A DNA stretch of 64,000 nt from Oscillospiraceae bacterium. GTDB taxonomy: Bacteria; Bacillota; Clostridia; Oscillospirales; Oscillospiraceae. The notes under the pieces are model-generated. The model was not told the origin of the DNA and did not search any database. It saw only the letters and a program-made list of their open reading frames with translations. Shown here piece by piece: positions 45,256-53,328 of this stretch. The stretch is taken from assembly GCA_022846095.1 (NCBI GenBank), contig AP025583.1:124001-188000 (forward strand). The letters run 5' to 3'. Each line of letters starts with the position of its first letter. Position 1 is the stretch's first letter. The translations under genes and the position numbers were made by a program.

Positions 45256-45284
45256 ATTTTAGCGGAACAGCGCGGCAAAGTCAT
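45256..45284 (-). promoter_or_regulatory. Candidate promoter of the catabolic cluster
   Basis: On the minus strand ATGACT (45279-45284), 17-base spacer, TAAAAT (45256-45261), about 80 bases before the first gene. The -35 matches consensus at four of six positions, as expected for an activator-dependent promoter. Confidence 0.4.
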
Positions 45285-45422
45285 ATGGCAGGAGAACGCG
45301 TTTTGCGGCACAATGGACAAAAGGATTGTGCAGACGCACACTGTTTTTGTCGTTTTGGTGAAAGTTCCACAAAATAAGGCGGACGGACCGCGCCTCCCGC
45401 CCCACGTGAGAGAAAAAACGAA

Positions 45423-45454
45423 AGAAAAAAGGATCAGTCCGAGGACTGATCCTT
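45423..45454 (-). terminator. Terminator of trmO
   Basis: On the minus strand AAGGATCAGTCC pairs with GGACTGATCCTT and is followed by TTTTCTTTCG. The stop codon of trmO lies inside the stem. Confidence 0.85.
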
Positions 45455-46144
45455 ATCCTGCCGCGCCGGCTCCACCCCGCAGACGGTAACCACGCCGCCC
45501 CCCACGGTGAAGCGCACGTCCAGCCCCGCGAAGGCCATGCCGTAGACCCGCTCCGGGTCCTGCTGGTAGGGTGGGCGGGGGTCGTGGGCCAGCACGCCCC
45601 GCAGCGCCTCCCGCTTGCCCTCCGGCACCCGCTCCAGCCAGCGGGGCGGGAACTCCACCTCCAGCAGCGTGCCCCCGTCCGGCCCGGCGAAGCCGCCGGC
45701 CGCCTCCGGGTGGCAGTCGGCGTAGGGCACGTAGGGCTTGATGTCGAAGATGGGGGTGCCGTCCATGAGGTCCGCCCCCGAGACGATCAGCACGCCCCCC
45801 AGCTCCGGGTCGTGCCGGATCTCCTCCAGCCGCACCGAGGACAGGCCGAGGGAATTGGGACGGAAGGGGGAGCGGGTGGCGAAGACCCCTATGCGGGTAT
45901 TACCCCCCAGGCGGGGCGGGCGCACCGTGGGGGACCAGCCCTGCCGCAGGGCGGCGGAGAACTGCCAGATGAGCCAGATATGGGAGAAGCCCTCCAGCCC
46001 CCGCAGCGCGTCGGGATTGCGGTACTCCGGCTCGAAGACGACGGCGGCGCGCAGCCCCTCCACCAGGCCGCTCTGGCGGGGGATGCCGAATTTGGTGGGG
46101 AAATCGCTGCGGATACGGGCGATTACGTGCAGGGGAGGGATCAT
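45434..46144 (-). CDS. trmO: tRNA t6A37 N6-methyltransferase TrmO
   Basis: SAM-dependent enzyme of the TsaA/YaeB family that methylates N6-threonylcarbamoyladenosine at position 37 of threonine tRNAs. 236 residues. Signature blocks: IARIRSDFPTKFGIPRQSGL, FSHIWLIWQF, GVFATRSPFRPNSLGLSSVR and the C-terminal IFDIKPYVPYAD. I chose ATG 46144, which leaves GAGAGGTGG as ribosome site; a GTG three codons earlier would consume it. Single-gene unit with its own terminator. Confidence 0.92.
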   Translation of the reverse strand: MIPPLHVIARIRSDFPTKFGIPRQSGLVEGLRAAVVFEPEYRNPDALRGLEGFSHIWLIWQFSAALRQGWSPTVRPPRLGGNTRIGVFATRSPFRPNSLGLSSVRLEEIRHDPELGGVLIVSGADLMDGTPIFDIKPYVPYADCHPEAAGGFAGPDGGTLLEVEFPPRWLERVPEGKREALRGVLAHDPRPPYQQDPERVYGMAFAGLDVRFTVGGGVVTVCGVEPARQDKDQSSD

Positions 46145-46203
46145 GGCGTCCACCTCTCAGCAAAGGTTTGGGGTTATTGTACCACAGCGGGGAAAAAAGC
46201 GCA

Positions 46204-46245
46204 AAGCCCCCGCCTGCCGGAGCCAAATCCGGCGGGCGGGGGCTT
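46204..46245 (-). terminator. Terminator of the sodium symporter gene
   Basis: AAGCCCCCGCCTGCCGGA pairs with TCCGGCGGGCGGGGGCTT (one mismatch), loop GCCAAA. On the minus strand it is followed by TGCGCTTTTTTCC, downstream of the symporter stop. Confidence 0.8.
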
Positions 46246-46267
46246 ATTCTTTGCCTGGAAACGGGCC

Positions 46268-48070
46268 TCAGGCCTTTTTGGAGGGCTCTGTGGGCTCCTC
46301 CTCCGGTGCGTCCCCCTTTTTCAGCGAGCGCACCCACTTGACGGAGCGGATCAGGATGTAGATGCAGATGATGAGGATGGCCACGCCCGCCAGCAGGAAG
46401 AAGCCGTTGGTGAGCACCGCGCCGAAGCCGCCCAGCGGGGGCCAGGAGGTGGGCGCGCCGCCGCCGAACTTGCGCACCAGAATGGCGATGAGCACCACCG
46501 CCACGCCGATGCCGATGACGAGAATGTCCTTGTTGGAGGTCTTGTCGGCCTTCTCCTTGCTCTCGAACAGGGCCAGGAAGTCGGGGCCGACCTTGCTGCG
46601 GTCGTAGGGGGTGGCCAGGCTGATGCCGATGTAGATGACCAGGGAGATGGCCAGGCCGATGAACACGGCGGGGATGCCGCCGATGCCCGCGCCGTTGAAG
46701 ACGGCGCTGCCGCCGCCGGCGTTGATAATCAGCCCCAGGGTGACCACGCCGCTGACGATGCAGCCCCAGAAGGCCGCCTTTTCACTCATGCGCCGCCAGT
46801 AGGTGGCCAGGAGGATCAGGGGGGTCAGGGAGGCGCACATGACCATCTGGGCGGTGATGGCGGTGGCAAATACGCCGCCGCCCCGGATCATGGGGGCGAA
46901 GGCCATGGCCGCCACGGCCACCAGCACCACGCAGATGCGGGCCACGCGGATCATCTGCCTGTCGTCGGCGTCCTTGCGGATAAAGCGCTTGTAGATGTTC
47001 TTGGTCAGGATGGCGGAGGCCGCGTTGAGGTAGGTGGACACCGTGCTCATCACCGCCGCGGCGATGGCCGTGACGAAGATGGCGGTGCCCAGGGCGGGCA
47101 GGGCGGCGTCCGCCATGAGGATGATGACGGTGTCGGTGTTGAGCACCCCGGGGAACAGGGCCTGGGCGTAGAGGCCCATGATGACCATGATGGAGGCCCA
47201 GAGGGTGACGATGACCACGAAGCCCATGCAGGCCTTGCGGCCGTCCTTCAGAGTCTTGGCGGCCAGCATGCGCTGCATGAAGCCCAGGTCGATGGGGATC
47301 CACAGGGAGCCCGCGATGCCCATGGCGATAAGGCCCAGCACCGTGACGCCGGGGGCCAGGGTGAACAGGTCGGTGAACCCGGCCCACAGGGTGGTGCCCG
47401 CCACGGGCTCCATGCCGGTGGTGCCCAGCAGGTTGGAGAAGAAGCCCGTGAAGGAGCCGTACTTGATAAAGACGGCGGGGACCAGGAAGGCGGTGCCCGC
47501 GATGATGATGAGCCACTGGATGAGGTCGGTGAACACCACGCCGTTGAGGCCGCCCATGACGCAGTAGACCACGGTGATTACGGCCACGATGACGGTGGCC
47601 ACCTCCATGGGCACGTCGAAGATGGTCTCAATGACCAGGGCGCCGCCGAAGATGCAGATGGCGGTGGAGACGATGCCCCAGGCCACCTGCCACACGCTGA
47701 GCAGGATGGTCATGCGGGCGCTGTTGGGGAAGCGGGCCTCGCCCAGATCCACGATGGTGGAGAAGTTCAGGTAGCGGTAGCGGGAGCCCAGGCGGATCAG
47801 GATGGGGTAGATAAACACGTTGACCAGCAGGAAGAACCAGATCATGGCCGAAAGGCCGGTGTTGTAGCTGGTGCCTGCGATACCCAGGGTCTGCTGTGCG
47901 TTGGCCAGCGTCGCCAGCATGGTCATGGCGATGACGAACCAGGGCAGCCCCCGGGCGCCGAGAATAAAGTCACTGAAGGTATTCACCCTGCTTTTGAAAT
48001 AGAATCCCAGAAAAAGCATGAAAAGGAGATAAATGACTAAAATGACCAGGATCAATAAACCGTGTTCCAC
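46268..48070 (-). CDS. Sodium:solute symporter (SSS family)
   Basis: Sodium-coupled transporter of 600 residues with about 13-14 membrane helices: N-terminal helix VILVIYLLFMLFLGFYF, then ARGLPWFVIAMTMLATLANA and the SSS core with ALGTAIFVTAIAAAVMSTVS. A charged C-terminal tail (EEEPTEPSKKA) follows. I chose GTG 48070, preceded by GGAGGT; the open frame before it lies in the promoter region. Substrate unknown; divergence from the iorAB operon hints at an organic or aromatic acid. Confidence 0.9.
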   Translation of the reverse strand: MEHGLLILVILVIYLLFMLFLGFYFKSRVNTFSDFILGARGLPWFVIAMTMLATLANAQQTLGIAGTSYNTGLSAMIWFFLLVNVFIYPILIRLGSRYRYLNFSTIVDLGEARFPNSARMTILLSVWQVAWGIVSTAICIFGGALVIETIFDVPMEVATVIVAVITVVYCVMGGLNGVVFTDLIQWLIIIAGTAFLVPAVFIKYGSFTGFFSNLLGTTGMEPVAGTTLWAGFTDLFTLAPGVTVLGLIAMGIAGSLWIPIDLGFMQRMLAAKTLKDGRKACMGFVVIVTLWASIMVIMGLYAQALFPGVLNTDTVIILMADAALPALGTAIFVTAIAAAVMSTVSTYLNAASAILTKNIYKRFIRKDADDRQMIRVARICVVLVAVAAMAFAPMIRGGGVFATAITAQMVMCASLTPLILLATYWRRMSEKAAFWGCIVSGVVTLGLIINAGGGSAVFNGAGIGGIPAVFIGLAISLVIYIGISLATPYDRSKVGPDFLALFESKEKADKTSNKDILVIGIGVAVVLIAILVRKFGGGAPTSWPPLGGFGAVLTNGFFLLAGVAILIICIYILIRSVKWVRSLKKGDAPEEEPTEPSKKA

Positions 48071-48140
48071 GTAGCTCGACCTCCACTTAACAAAATAATC
48101 CCTGTAAGCGCGGTGAAATTCTACTGCCACACGGGGGGTG

Positions 48141-48165
48141 AATAATAACAAGGCCTTGTATTATT
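48141..48165. promoter_or_regulatory. Operator-like palindrome at the symporter start site
   Basis: AATAATAACAAGG faces CCTTGTATTATT, a near-perfect palindrome (one extra A). It begins about seven bases downstream of the symporter -10, so a repressor bound here would cover the transcription start. Confidence 0.6.
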
Positions 48166-48171
48166 AACAAA

Positions 48172-48200
48172 ACTATAAACAACAATGAACGGCAAGTCAA
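48172..48200 (-). promoter_or_regulatory. Symporter promoter
   Basis: On the minus strand TTGACT (48195-48200), 17-base spacer, TATAGT (48172-48177), about 100 bases before the GTG start. Confidence 0.78.
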
Positions 48201-48243
48201 GTTAAAAATTGAAACAGGGCCTATAAATTTTTGTTTTTGTGGC

Positions 48244-48272
48244 TTGACAAGTGGGGTATGCAGACTTATATT
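48244..48272 (+). promoter_or_regulatory. Promoter of the PreA-like/iorAB operon
   Basis: TTGACA (48244-48249), 17-base spacer, TATATT (48267-48272). The leader to the first large gene is about 325 bases, AT-rich at first, with small hairpins (for example GCGG-AAA-CCGC near 48374) and one short ORF. I recognise no riboswitch class in it. Confidence 0.8.
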
Positions 48273-48455
48273 ATACATAAATAGCGGGAAAAATCACTTC
48301 TATTTTTTGTATATATGTACTATAAATAAAATATACTATAGTTTAGTAGGAAAAAAACGACCTTGGCCTATGGCGGAAACCGCTTTACGATATATGATAA
48401 AATTTTGGTTTCCTAAGGGAGGGGAATCCCTGCCGACGGTGGAAAGGAGCGTGGC

Positions 48456-48527
48456 ATGAGCACAGAGCACCCGAACATACCTGCACGGATTGGCATGGCG
48501 CGCAGGGGGAGAGGCGCGGGCGGCTGA
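48456..48527 (+). CDS. Candidate leader peptide (23 aa)
   Basis: Short frame with a strong GGAAAGGAG eight bases before ATG 48456, encoding an Arg/Gly-rich peptide (ending MARRGRGAGG), 78 bases before the PreA-like gene. It could be a regulatory leader or a small protein; no aromatic or other amino-acid run is present to suggest classical attenuation. Confidence 0.35.
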   Translation: MSTEHPNIPARIGMARRGRGAGG

Positions 48528-48604
48528 GGCGCCCGGGCGGAACCCCGTATCCGTTGAAGGCTTGTACCGAAAAACAGGAAGGAACGCTTGTAAGGAGGAA
48601 AAGC

Positions 48605-49786
48605 ATGGATCTCTCTGTCAAGATCGGCAGCGTGACGCTGCAAAGCCCCGTAATCGCCTCGTCCTGCGAGGACGGCAGAAACGGGGACCGGATCAAGAAG
48701 GTCGCCGGGTTCGGCCCCGGCGCCATCACCACCAAGACCATCGTACCCTACGAGCAGCCCCCCCACGACCCCCTGCCCTGCATGAAAAAGCTCCCCAGCG
48801 GCTTCGTCAACTGCGTGCTGGCCACCGTGGTGCCCGCCAAGCAGTGGTATGAGCGGGACTTTTCCGTGGCCCTCTCCGGCGGTGTACCCGTGGTGGCCAA
48901 CTTCGCCGGCACCTGCGTGGAGGAGAGCGCCCAGCTGGCCGCCGACTGCGAGAAGGCCGGGGCCACCCTGCTGGAGTACCCCTCCGCCTGCCCCCACATG
49001 GGCGGCATCCTGGAGGCCATGTACCCCGGCATGAACATGCCCCTGCCCGAGGCCCACGACCCCAGGGTCTACGCCGACCACATCCGCCAGATTAAGAAGG
49101 TCACAAAGATCCCCCTGATTGCCAAGCTCAGCGCCATCCACTTCTACAACATCAAGGAGTGGGCCGTGGCGGTGCAGGAGGCGGGGGCGGACGCCATCGC
49201 GGCGGCCGACACCATCGGCCCGGTGCTGTGCATCGACCCGGAGACCGGCATGCCCCTGCTGGGCGGCCCCAACGGCTTCGGCGGCCTGTCCGGCGCGGCC
49301 ATCAAGCCCATCGTGCTCAAGATGATCTACGAGATCGCCGAGGTCACCGACCTGCCCATCATCGGCATCGGCGGGGTCAGCAGCGGGCTGGACGCCATCG
49401 AGTACTTCATGGCGGGCGCCAGCGCCGTGGGCGTGGCGGCCAAGAGCAACCTGATGGGCCCCGATACATATGGAAAAATCCGCGACGAGATCGCCGCCTA
49501 TCTGGAGAGCCACGGCTACAGCTCCATCGCGGACATCCGCGGGCTGACCCACAAGCGGGTGGCCGAGCGGGCCGCGCAGGGCAGGACCATCATCCACACC
49601 CCCGTCGCGCCCGAGGTGGACCCCGCCCTGTGCAACGGCTGCGGCAGCTGCCTGCGCTCCTGCGTGTACGACAGCATCACCATGGAGGACAAGAAGCCCG
49701 TCTTCCACCCCGAGACCTGCTACGGCTGCGGGCTGTGCGTCTCGGTGTGCCCGAAGAAGGCCCTGAGCCAGCACTACTACGACTAA
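48605..49786 (+). CDS. DHODH/PreA-like flavoprotein with two [4Fe-4S] clusters
   Basis: FMN-binding TIM barrel of the dihydroorotate/dihydropyrimidine dehydrogenase class (about residues 1-325; IGIGGVSSGLDAIEYFMAGA is the phosphate-binding end), fused to a C-terminal ferredoxin domain with CNGCGSCLRSC and CYGCGLCVSVCP. Total 393 residues, close to PreA, the catalytic subunit of bacterial dihydropyrimidine dehydrogenase. Its NADH-binding partner PreT is absent; instead iorA follows 14 bases downstream. Likely reduces or oxidises a C=C bond with ferredoxin electrons. Start ATG 48605 after AGGAGG. Confidence 0.85.
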   Translation: MDLSVKIGSVTLQSPVIASSCEDGRNGDRIKKVAGFGPGAITTKTIVPYEQPPHDPLPCMKKLPSGFVNCVLATVVPAKQWYERDFSVALSGGVPVVANFAGTCVEESAQLAADCEKAGATLLEYPSACPHMGGILEAMYPGMNMPLPEAHDPRVYADHIRQIKKVTKIPLIAKLSAIHFYNIKEWAVAVQEAGADAIAAADTIGPVLCIDPETGMPLLGGPNGFGGLSGAAIKPIVLKMIYEIAEVTDLPIIGIGGVSSGLDAIEYFMAGASAVGVAAKSNLMGPDTYGKIRDEIAAYLESHGYSSIADIRGLTHKRVAERAAQGRTIIHTPVAPEVDPALCNGCGSCLRSCVYDSITMEDKKPVFHPETCYGCGLCVSVCPKKALSQHYYD

Positions 49787-49800
49787 AAGGGGGAGAAATA

Positions 49801-51753
49801 ATGAGTTCCAACATTCTGGAGGCCCCGGGCAAGCGGCTGCTCTACATGGGCAACGAGGCCATCGCCCGCGGCGCCGTCGAGGCCGGATTACAGCTCATGG
49901 CCGCCTACCCCGGCACCCCCTCCTCCGAGATCGGCGAGGTCCTGATGGACGCCCAGAAGGACGCCGATTTCTACGTGGAGTGGAGCATCAACGAAAAAAT
50001 CGCCTTTGAAATGGCCGCCGGCGCCTCCCTGGTGGGGGCCCGGAGCATGACGGCCATGAAGAACGCCGGCCTCAACGTGGCCATGGACACCTTTATGACC
50101 CTGCCCTACGGCGGCTGCAAGGGCGGCTTCGTGGTGGTGGTGGCCGATGACCCGGACGCCCACTACTCCTCCACCGAGCAGGACACCCGCGCCCTGGCGG
50201 CCTACGCCGAGATCCCCTGCCTGGAGCCCGAGGACCAGCAGGAGGCCAAGGACATGGCCCGCGCCGCCTTCGGCATCTCCGAGGCGGTGGAGCTGCCCGT
50301 GTTCCTGCGCTCGGTCAGCCGGATTTCCCACGCCTCCGGCGACGTGCTGCTGGCCGAGCCCGAGGCGGGGCGCAACCAGATCGCCTTCAACAAGCATTAT
50401 AAGACGGCCTACCGCTGGAACGTCTACGGCCCTCCCGGAACCCTGTCCAAGCACCAGTGGCTGCACACCGTGCTGCCCCGTGCCCGCGCGCTGGCCGAGG
50501 AGAGCCGGTTCAACCGCCTGGAGAAGGCGCCCGGCGCCAAGGTGGGCGTGCTGGCCGCCGGCCTGGGCGGCGCCTACGCCCGGGAGGCCATGGCCGACCT
50601 GGGCCTGGCGGGCCAGGTGAGCTACCTGAAGCTGGGCTTCATCTACCCCCTGCCCGAAAAGCTGGTGGCCGAGCTGGTGGACGGCCTGGACACCCTGATC
50701 ATCGTGGAAGAGGGCGACCCGGTGGTGGAGAACCTGGTGCGCGCCTACCTCAAGGAGGTTGCGCCGGGCGTGAAGATCGTGGGCAAGAGCTACAACGGCA
50801 TCTTCAACCCCTACGGCGAGCTGAACACCGACATCGTGACGGCGGGCCTGGCCAAGGCCCTGGGCCGCGGTCTGGCCGGGGACGACCGGGAGGCCGCCCG
50901 GGCCGCCCTGAAGGACCTGGTGATCCCCCGCTCCTCCACCCTGTGCGCCGGCTGCTCCCACCTGGGCTCCTACTCCGCCATCCGCGAGGCGCTGAAGAAG
51001 TTCAAGGGCAACCACATCGTCAACGGCGACATCGGCTGCTACGAGCAGGGCGGCTACGGCATCTTCTCCGCCAAGAACCAGGCCAGCGACGAGCCGGGCA
51101 AGAAGTACGCCGTGACCTCCCCCTACGAGCTGCTGGACACCATCTACGTCATGGGCTCCGGCATCGGCATGGCCATGGGCCAGGCCAAGGCGGGCTACAC
51201 CGACGGCAAGGTGCTGGCGGTGGCGGGCGACTCCACCTTCCTCCACGCCACCCTGCCCTCCGTGGTGGACGCGGTGCAGCACAAGACCGACATCACCTTC
51301 GTCATCCTGGACAACTACTGGACCTGCATGACGGGCCACCAGCCCAACCCCAACACCCTCTACAACCCCTGCGGCGAGGACTACGAGGGCTTCGACGTGC
51401 CCGGCACCTGCAAGGCCCTGGGCGTGAAGTCGGTGGCGGTGGCCAGCTCCTACGACCGCGCCGCGGCGGTGGACGCGCTGACCAAGGCACTGGAGTACGA
51501 GGGGCCCTCCGTGGTCATCCTCTACGGCGAGTGCCAGCTCCAGCTCCAGCGCCGCACCAGGAAGGGCATGGCCAAGACCGTGGTGGAGCCCGACAAGTGC
51601 ATCGGCTGCAAGCTGTGCGTGCAGCTGGGCTGCCCCGCCGTGAAGTACGACGTGGCGGGCAAGAAGGCTTCCATTGACGAAATCAGCTGCGTGGACTGCG
51701 GCCTGTGCGCCCAGGTCTGCCCGCAGAACGCCATCACGTTGGGAGGCGAGTAA
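49801..51753 (+). CDS. iorA: Indolepyruvate:ferredoxin oxidoreductase, alpha subunit
   Basis: Thiamine-diphosphate enzyme oxidising aryl pyruvates to aryl-acetyl-CoA with reduction of ferredoxin. 650 residues: PYR domain (MGNEAIARGAVEAGLQLMAA; YPGTPSSEIGE), TPP-binding domain (CAGCSHLGSYSAIREALKK; VNGDIGCYEQGGYG; LDNYWTCMTGHQP) and a C-terminal double cluster domain (CIGCKLCVQLGCPAVKYD; CVDCGLCAQVCPQN). All expected parts are present and length is normal. Start ATG 49801 after GGGGGAG. Two bases separate it from iorB. Confidence 0.94.
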   Translation: MSSNILEAPGKRLLYMGNEAIARGAVEAGLQLMAAYPGTPSSEIGEVLMDAQKDADFYVEWSINEKIAFEMAAGASLVGARSMTAMKNAGLNVAMDTFMTLPYGGCKGGFVVVVADDPDAHYSSTEQDTRALAAYAEIPCLEPEDQQEAKDMARAAFGISEAVELPVFLRSVSRISHASGDVLLAEPEAGRNQIAFNKHYKTAYRWNVYGPPGTLSKHQWLHTVLPRARALAEESRFNRLEKAPGAKVGVLAAGLGGAYAREAMADLGLAGQVSYLKLGFIYPLPEKLVAELVDGLDTLIIVEEGDPVVENLVRAYLKEVAPGVKIVGKSYNGIFNPYGELNTDIVTAGLAKALGRGLAGDDREAARAALKDLVIPRSSTLCAGCSHLGSYSAIREALKKFKGNHIVNGDIGCYEQGGYGIFSAKNQASDEPGKKYAVTSPYELLDTIYVMGSGIGMAMGQAKAGYTDGKVLAVAGDSTFLHATLPSVVDAVQHKTDITFVILDNYWTCMTGHQPNPNTLYNPCGEDYEGFDVPGTCKALGVKSVAVASSYDRAAAVDALTKALEYEGPSVVILYGECQLQLQRRTRKGMAKTVVEPDKCIGCKLCVQLGCPAVKYDVAGKKASIDEISCVDCGLCAQVCPQNAITLGGE

Positions 51754-51755
51754 GA

Positions 51756-52367
51756 ATGGAACGAAATATCATTGTAGCAGGCGTCGGCGGCCAGGGCAGT
51801 ATTCTGGCCTCCCATATCATCGCTGAGGCGGCCATCCGCAGCAAGGAGGCCACCGGCGAGGAGCTCAACGTCCGGGTGGGCGAGACCTTCGGCGCGGCCC
51901 AGCGGGGCGGCGCGGTGGCCTCCCACGTGCGCATCGGCGAAATCCACGGCCCCCTGGTCCGCAAGGGCCGGGCCGACCTGGTGGTGGCCCTGGAGCCCCT
52001 GGAGGGCCTGCGCATCGGCCTGCCCTACCTGGCCAGGGACGGCGTGGCCATCGTCAACACCATCACCGAGGCCCCCGTGGACGCCAAGGTGGGCGCGGTG
52101 GAGTACCCCGCACTGGATGCCATCGAGGGCGCATTGAAGCAGATGTGCAAAAAGGTGGTCATGCTGGACGCCCGGAGCCTGGCCCTGGAGGCCGGCAGCG
52201 CCAAGGCGGTCAACGTGGTCATGCTGGGGGCGGCCTTCGCCACCGGCACCCTGCCCTACTCCGAGGAGATTATGCTGGGCGCCATCCGGGCCCAGGTGCC
52301 CGCCAAGGCGGTGGAGCTCAACCTGAAGGCCTTCGCGCTGGGCAAGGAGGCCTTCCTCAAGAGCTGA
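51756..52367 (+). CDS. iorB: Indolepyruvate:ferredoxin oxidoreductase, beta subunit
   Basis: Gamma-type domain subunit of the IOR complex, 203 residues: N-terminal NIIVAGVGGQGSILASHIIA is the family signature, then GETFGAAQRGGAVASHVRIG. Start ATG 51756, with GGGAGG just inside the end of iorA. Closes the operon, followed by a strong terminator. Confidence 0.93.
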   Translation: MERNIIVAGVGGQGSILASHIIAEAAIRSKEATGEELNVRVGETFGAAQRGGAVASHVRIGEIHGPLVRKGRADLVVALEPLEGLRIGLPYLARDGVAIVNTITEAPVDAKVGAVEYPALDAIEGALKQMCKKVVMLDARSLALEAGSAKAVNVVMLGAAFATGTLPYSEEIMLGAIRAQVPAKAVELNLKAFALGKEAFLKS

Positions 52368-52376
52368 TACATGCAA

Positions 52377-52423
52377 AAAAACGTGGGCGAAACCGGAACT
52401 CCGGTTTCGCCCACGTTTTTTTT
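52377..52423. terminator. Bidirectional terminator between iorB and the SDR gene
   Basis: A long stem of about 16 bp (ACGTGGGCGAAACCGG with CCGGTTTCGCCCACGT) with A7 before and T8 after, so both strands end in U-tracts. It serves the convergent iorB and dehydrogenase genes. Confidence 0.92.
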
Positions 52424-52436
52424 GATCTGCCGGGAA

Positions 52437-53237
52437 TCAGCCCTGGGCCCCCATGCCCATATAGGAGCTGTACATGGGGGTGGGCAGGCCGAAGCCGCCG
52501 GCCACCGGCAGGATCTCCCCGGTGATGAAGGCGGCCCGTTCGCTGCACAGGAAGGCCACCGCGTTGGCGATGTCCTCCGGCCTGCCGGGGCGGTTGAGGG
52601 GCACGTTCTTCAAGAACATGTCCAGGAAGGCCTGGGACATGTTGTCCATGGCCGCGTCGGTGGCGGTGAAGCCGGGGAGCACCGCGTTGCAGCGCACGCC
52701 CTGGCGGGCGTACTGGGTGGCGATGTTCTTGGTGAGGAAGTGGATGGCCGCCTTGCTCACGCCGTAGGCGTTGCGGTTCATGTCGGGGAAGAGTCCGCCC
52801 ACCGAGCCGATGTTCACGATGGCGCCGCCGCCGTTCTTGATCATCAGGGGCACCGCCGCCTTGCAGGGCAGGTAGACGCTCTTCAGGTTCACGTTGACGA
52901 TGCGGAAGAAGTCCTCGGCGGGGCCGTTGACCAGGTCCAGGTCGGCCTTCACGTCGGTGGTGCCGTAGTTGTTCACCAGAATGTCCAGGCGGCCCTCCTT
53001 GGCGGCGACCTCCTCCACCATGCCGGTGAAGCTCTCCTCCCGGGTGGCGTCGAAGAAGGCCACGCCGGCCTGGCCGCCCGCGGCGGTAATCTCGTCCACA
53101 ATCTTCCGGCCCGCCTCCGGGCGGCGCACTCCCAGGTAGACCTTGGCCCCCTGCTCCGCCAGGGCCTTGGCGCAGGCCAGGCCGATGCCGCGGGTGGACG
53201 AGGAGACGAGGGCGATCTTGTTTTCAAGCTCTTTCAT
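52437..53237 (-). CDS. Short-chain dehydrogenase, 7alpha-hydroxysteroid dehydrogenase-like
   Basis: NAD(P)-dependent SDR of 266 residues. Cofactor motif SSSTRGIG (12-19), NNYGTT (89-94), catalytic Ser145, Tyr158 and Lys162 (YGVSK). The wording SSSTRGIG, NNYG, VYLPCKAAVP, CNAVLPGF and VPLNRPGRPEDIANAV closely follows clostridial 7alpha-hydroxysteroid dehydrogenases as I remember them, rather than FabG or generic SDRs. Bile-acid oxidation is therefore plausible for a gut organism, but unproven. Start ATG 53237; the in-frame ATG at 53252 is part of the GGAGGT ribosome site. Confidence 0.75.
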   Translation of the reverse strand: MKELENKIALVSSSTRGIGLACAKALAEQGAKVYLGVRRPEAGRKIVDEITAAGGQAGVAFFDATREESFTGMVEEVAAKEGRLDILVNNYGTTDVKADLDLVNGPAEDFFRIVNVNLKSVYLPCKAAVPLMIKNGGGAIVNIGSVGGLFPDMNRNAYGVSKAAIHFLTKNIATQYARQGVRCNAVLPGFTATDAAMDNMSQAFLDMFLKNVPLNRPGRPEDIANAVAFLCSERAAFITGEILPVAGGFGLPTPMYSSYMGMGAQG

Positions 53238-53328
53238 TACAGGTACCTCCATTAACTAAACTAAGAAGTATGGTGGAAATACCGGTATTATATCATTTGA
53301 ACAAGCGGGATGCAACCATAAAATTTGC

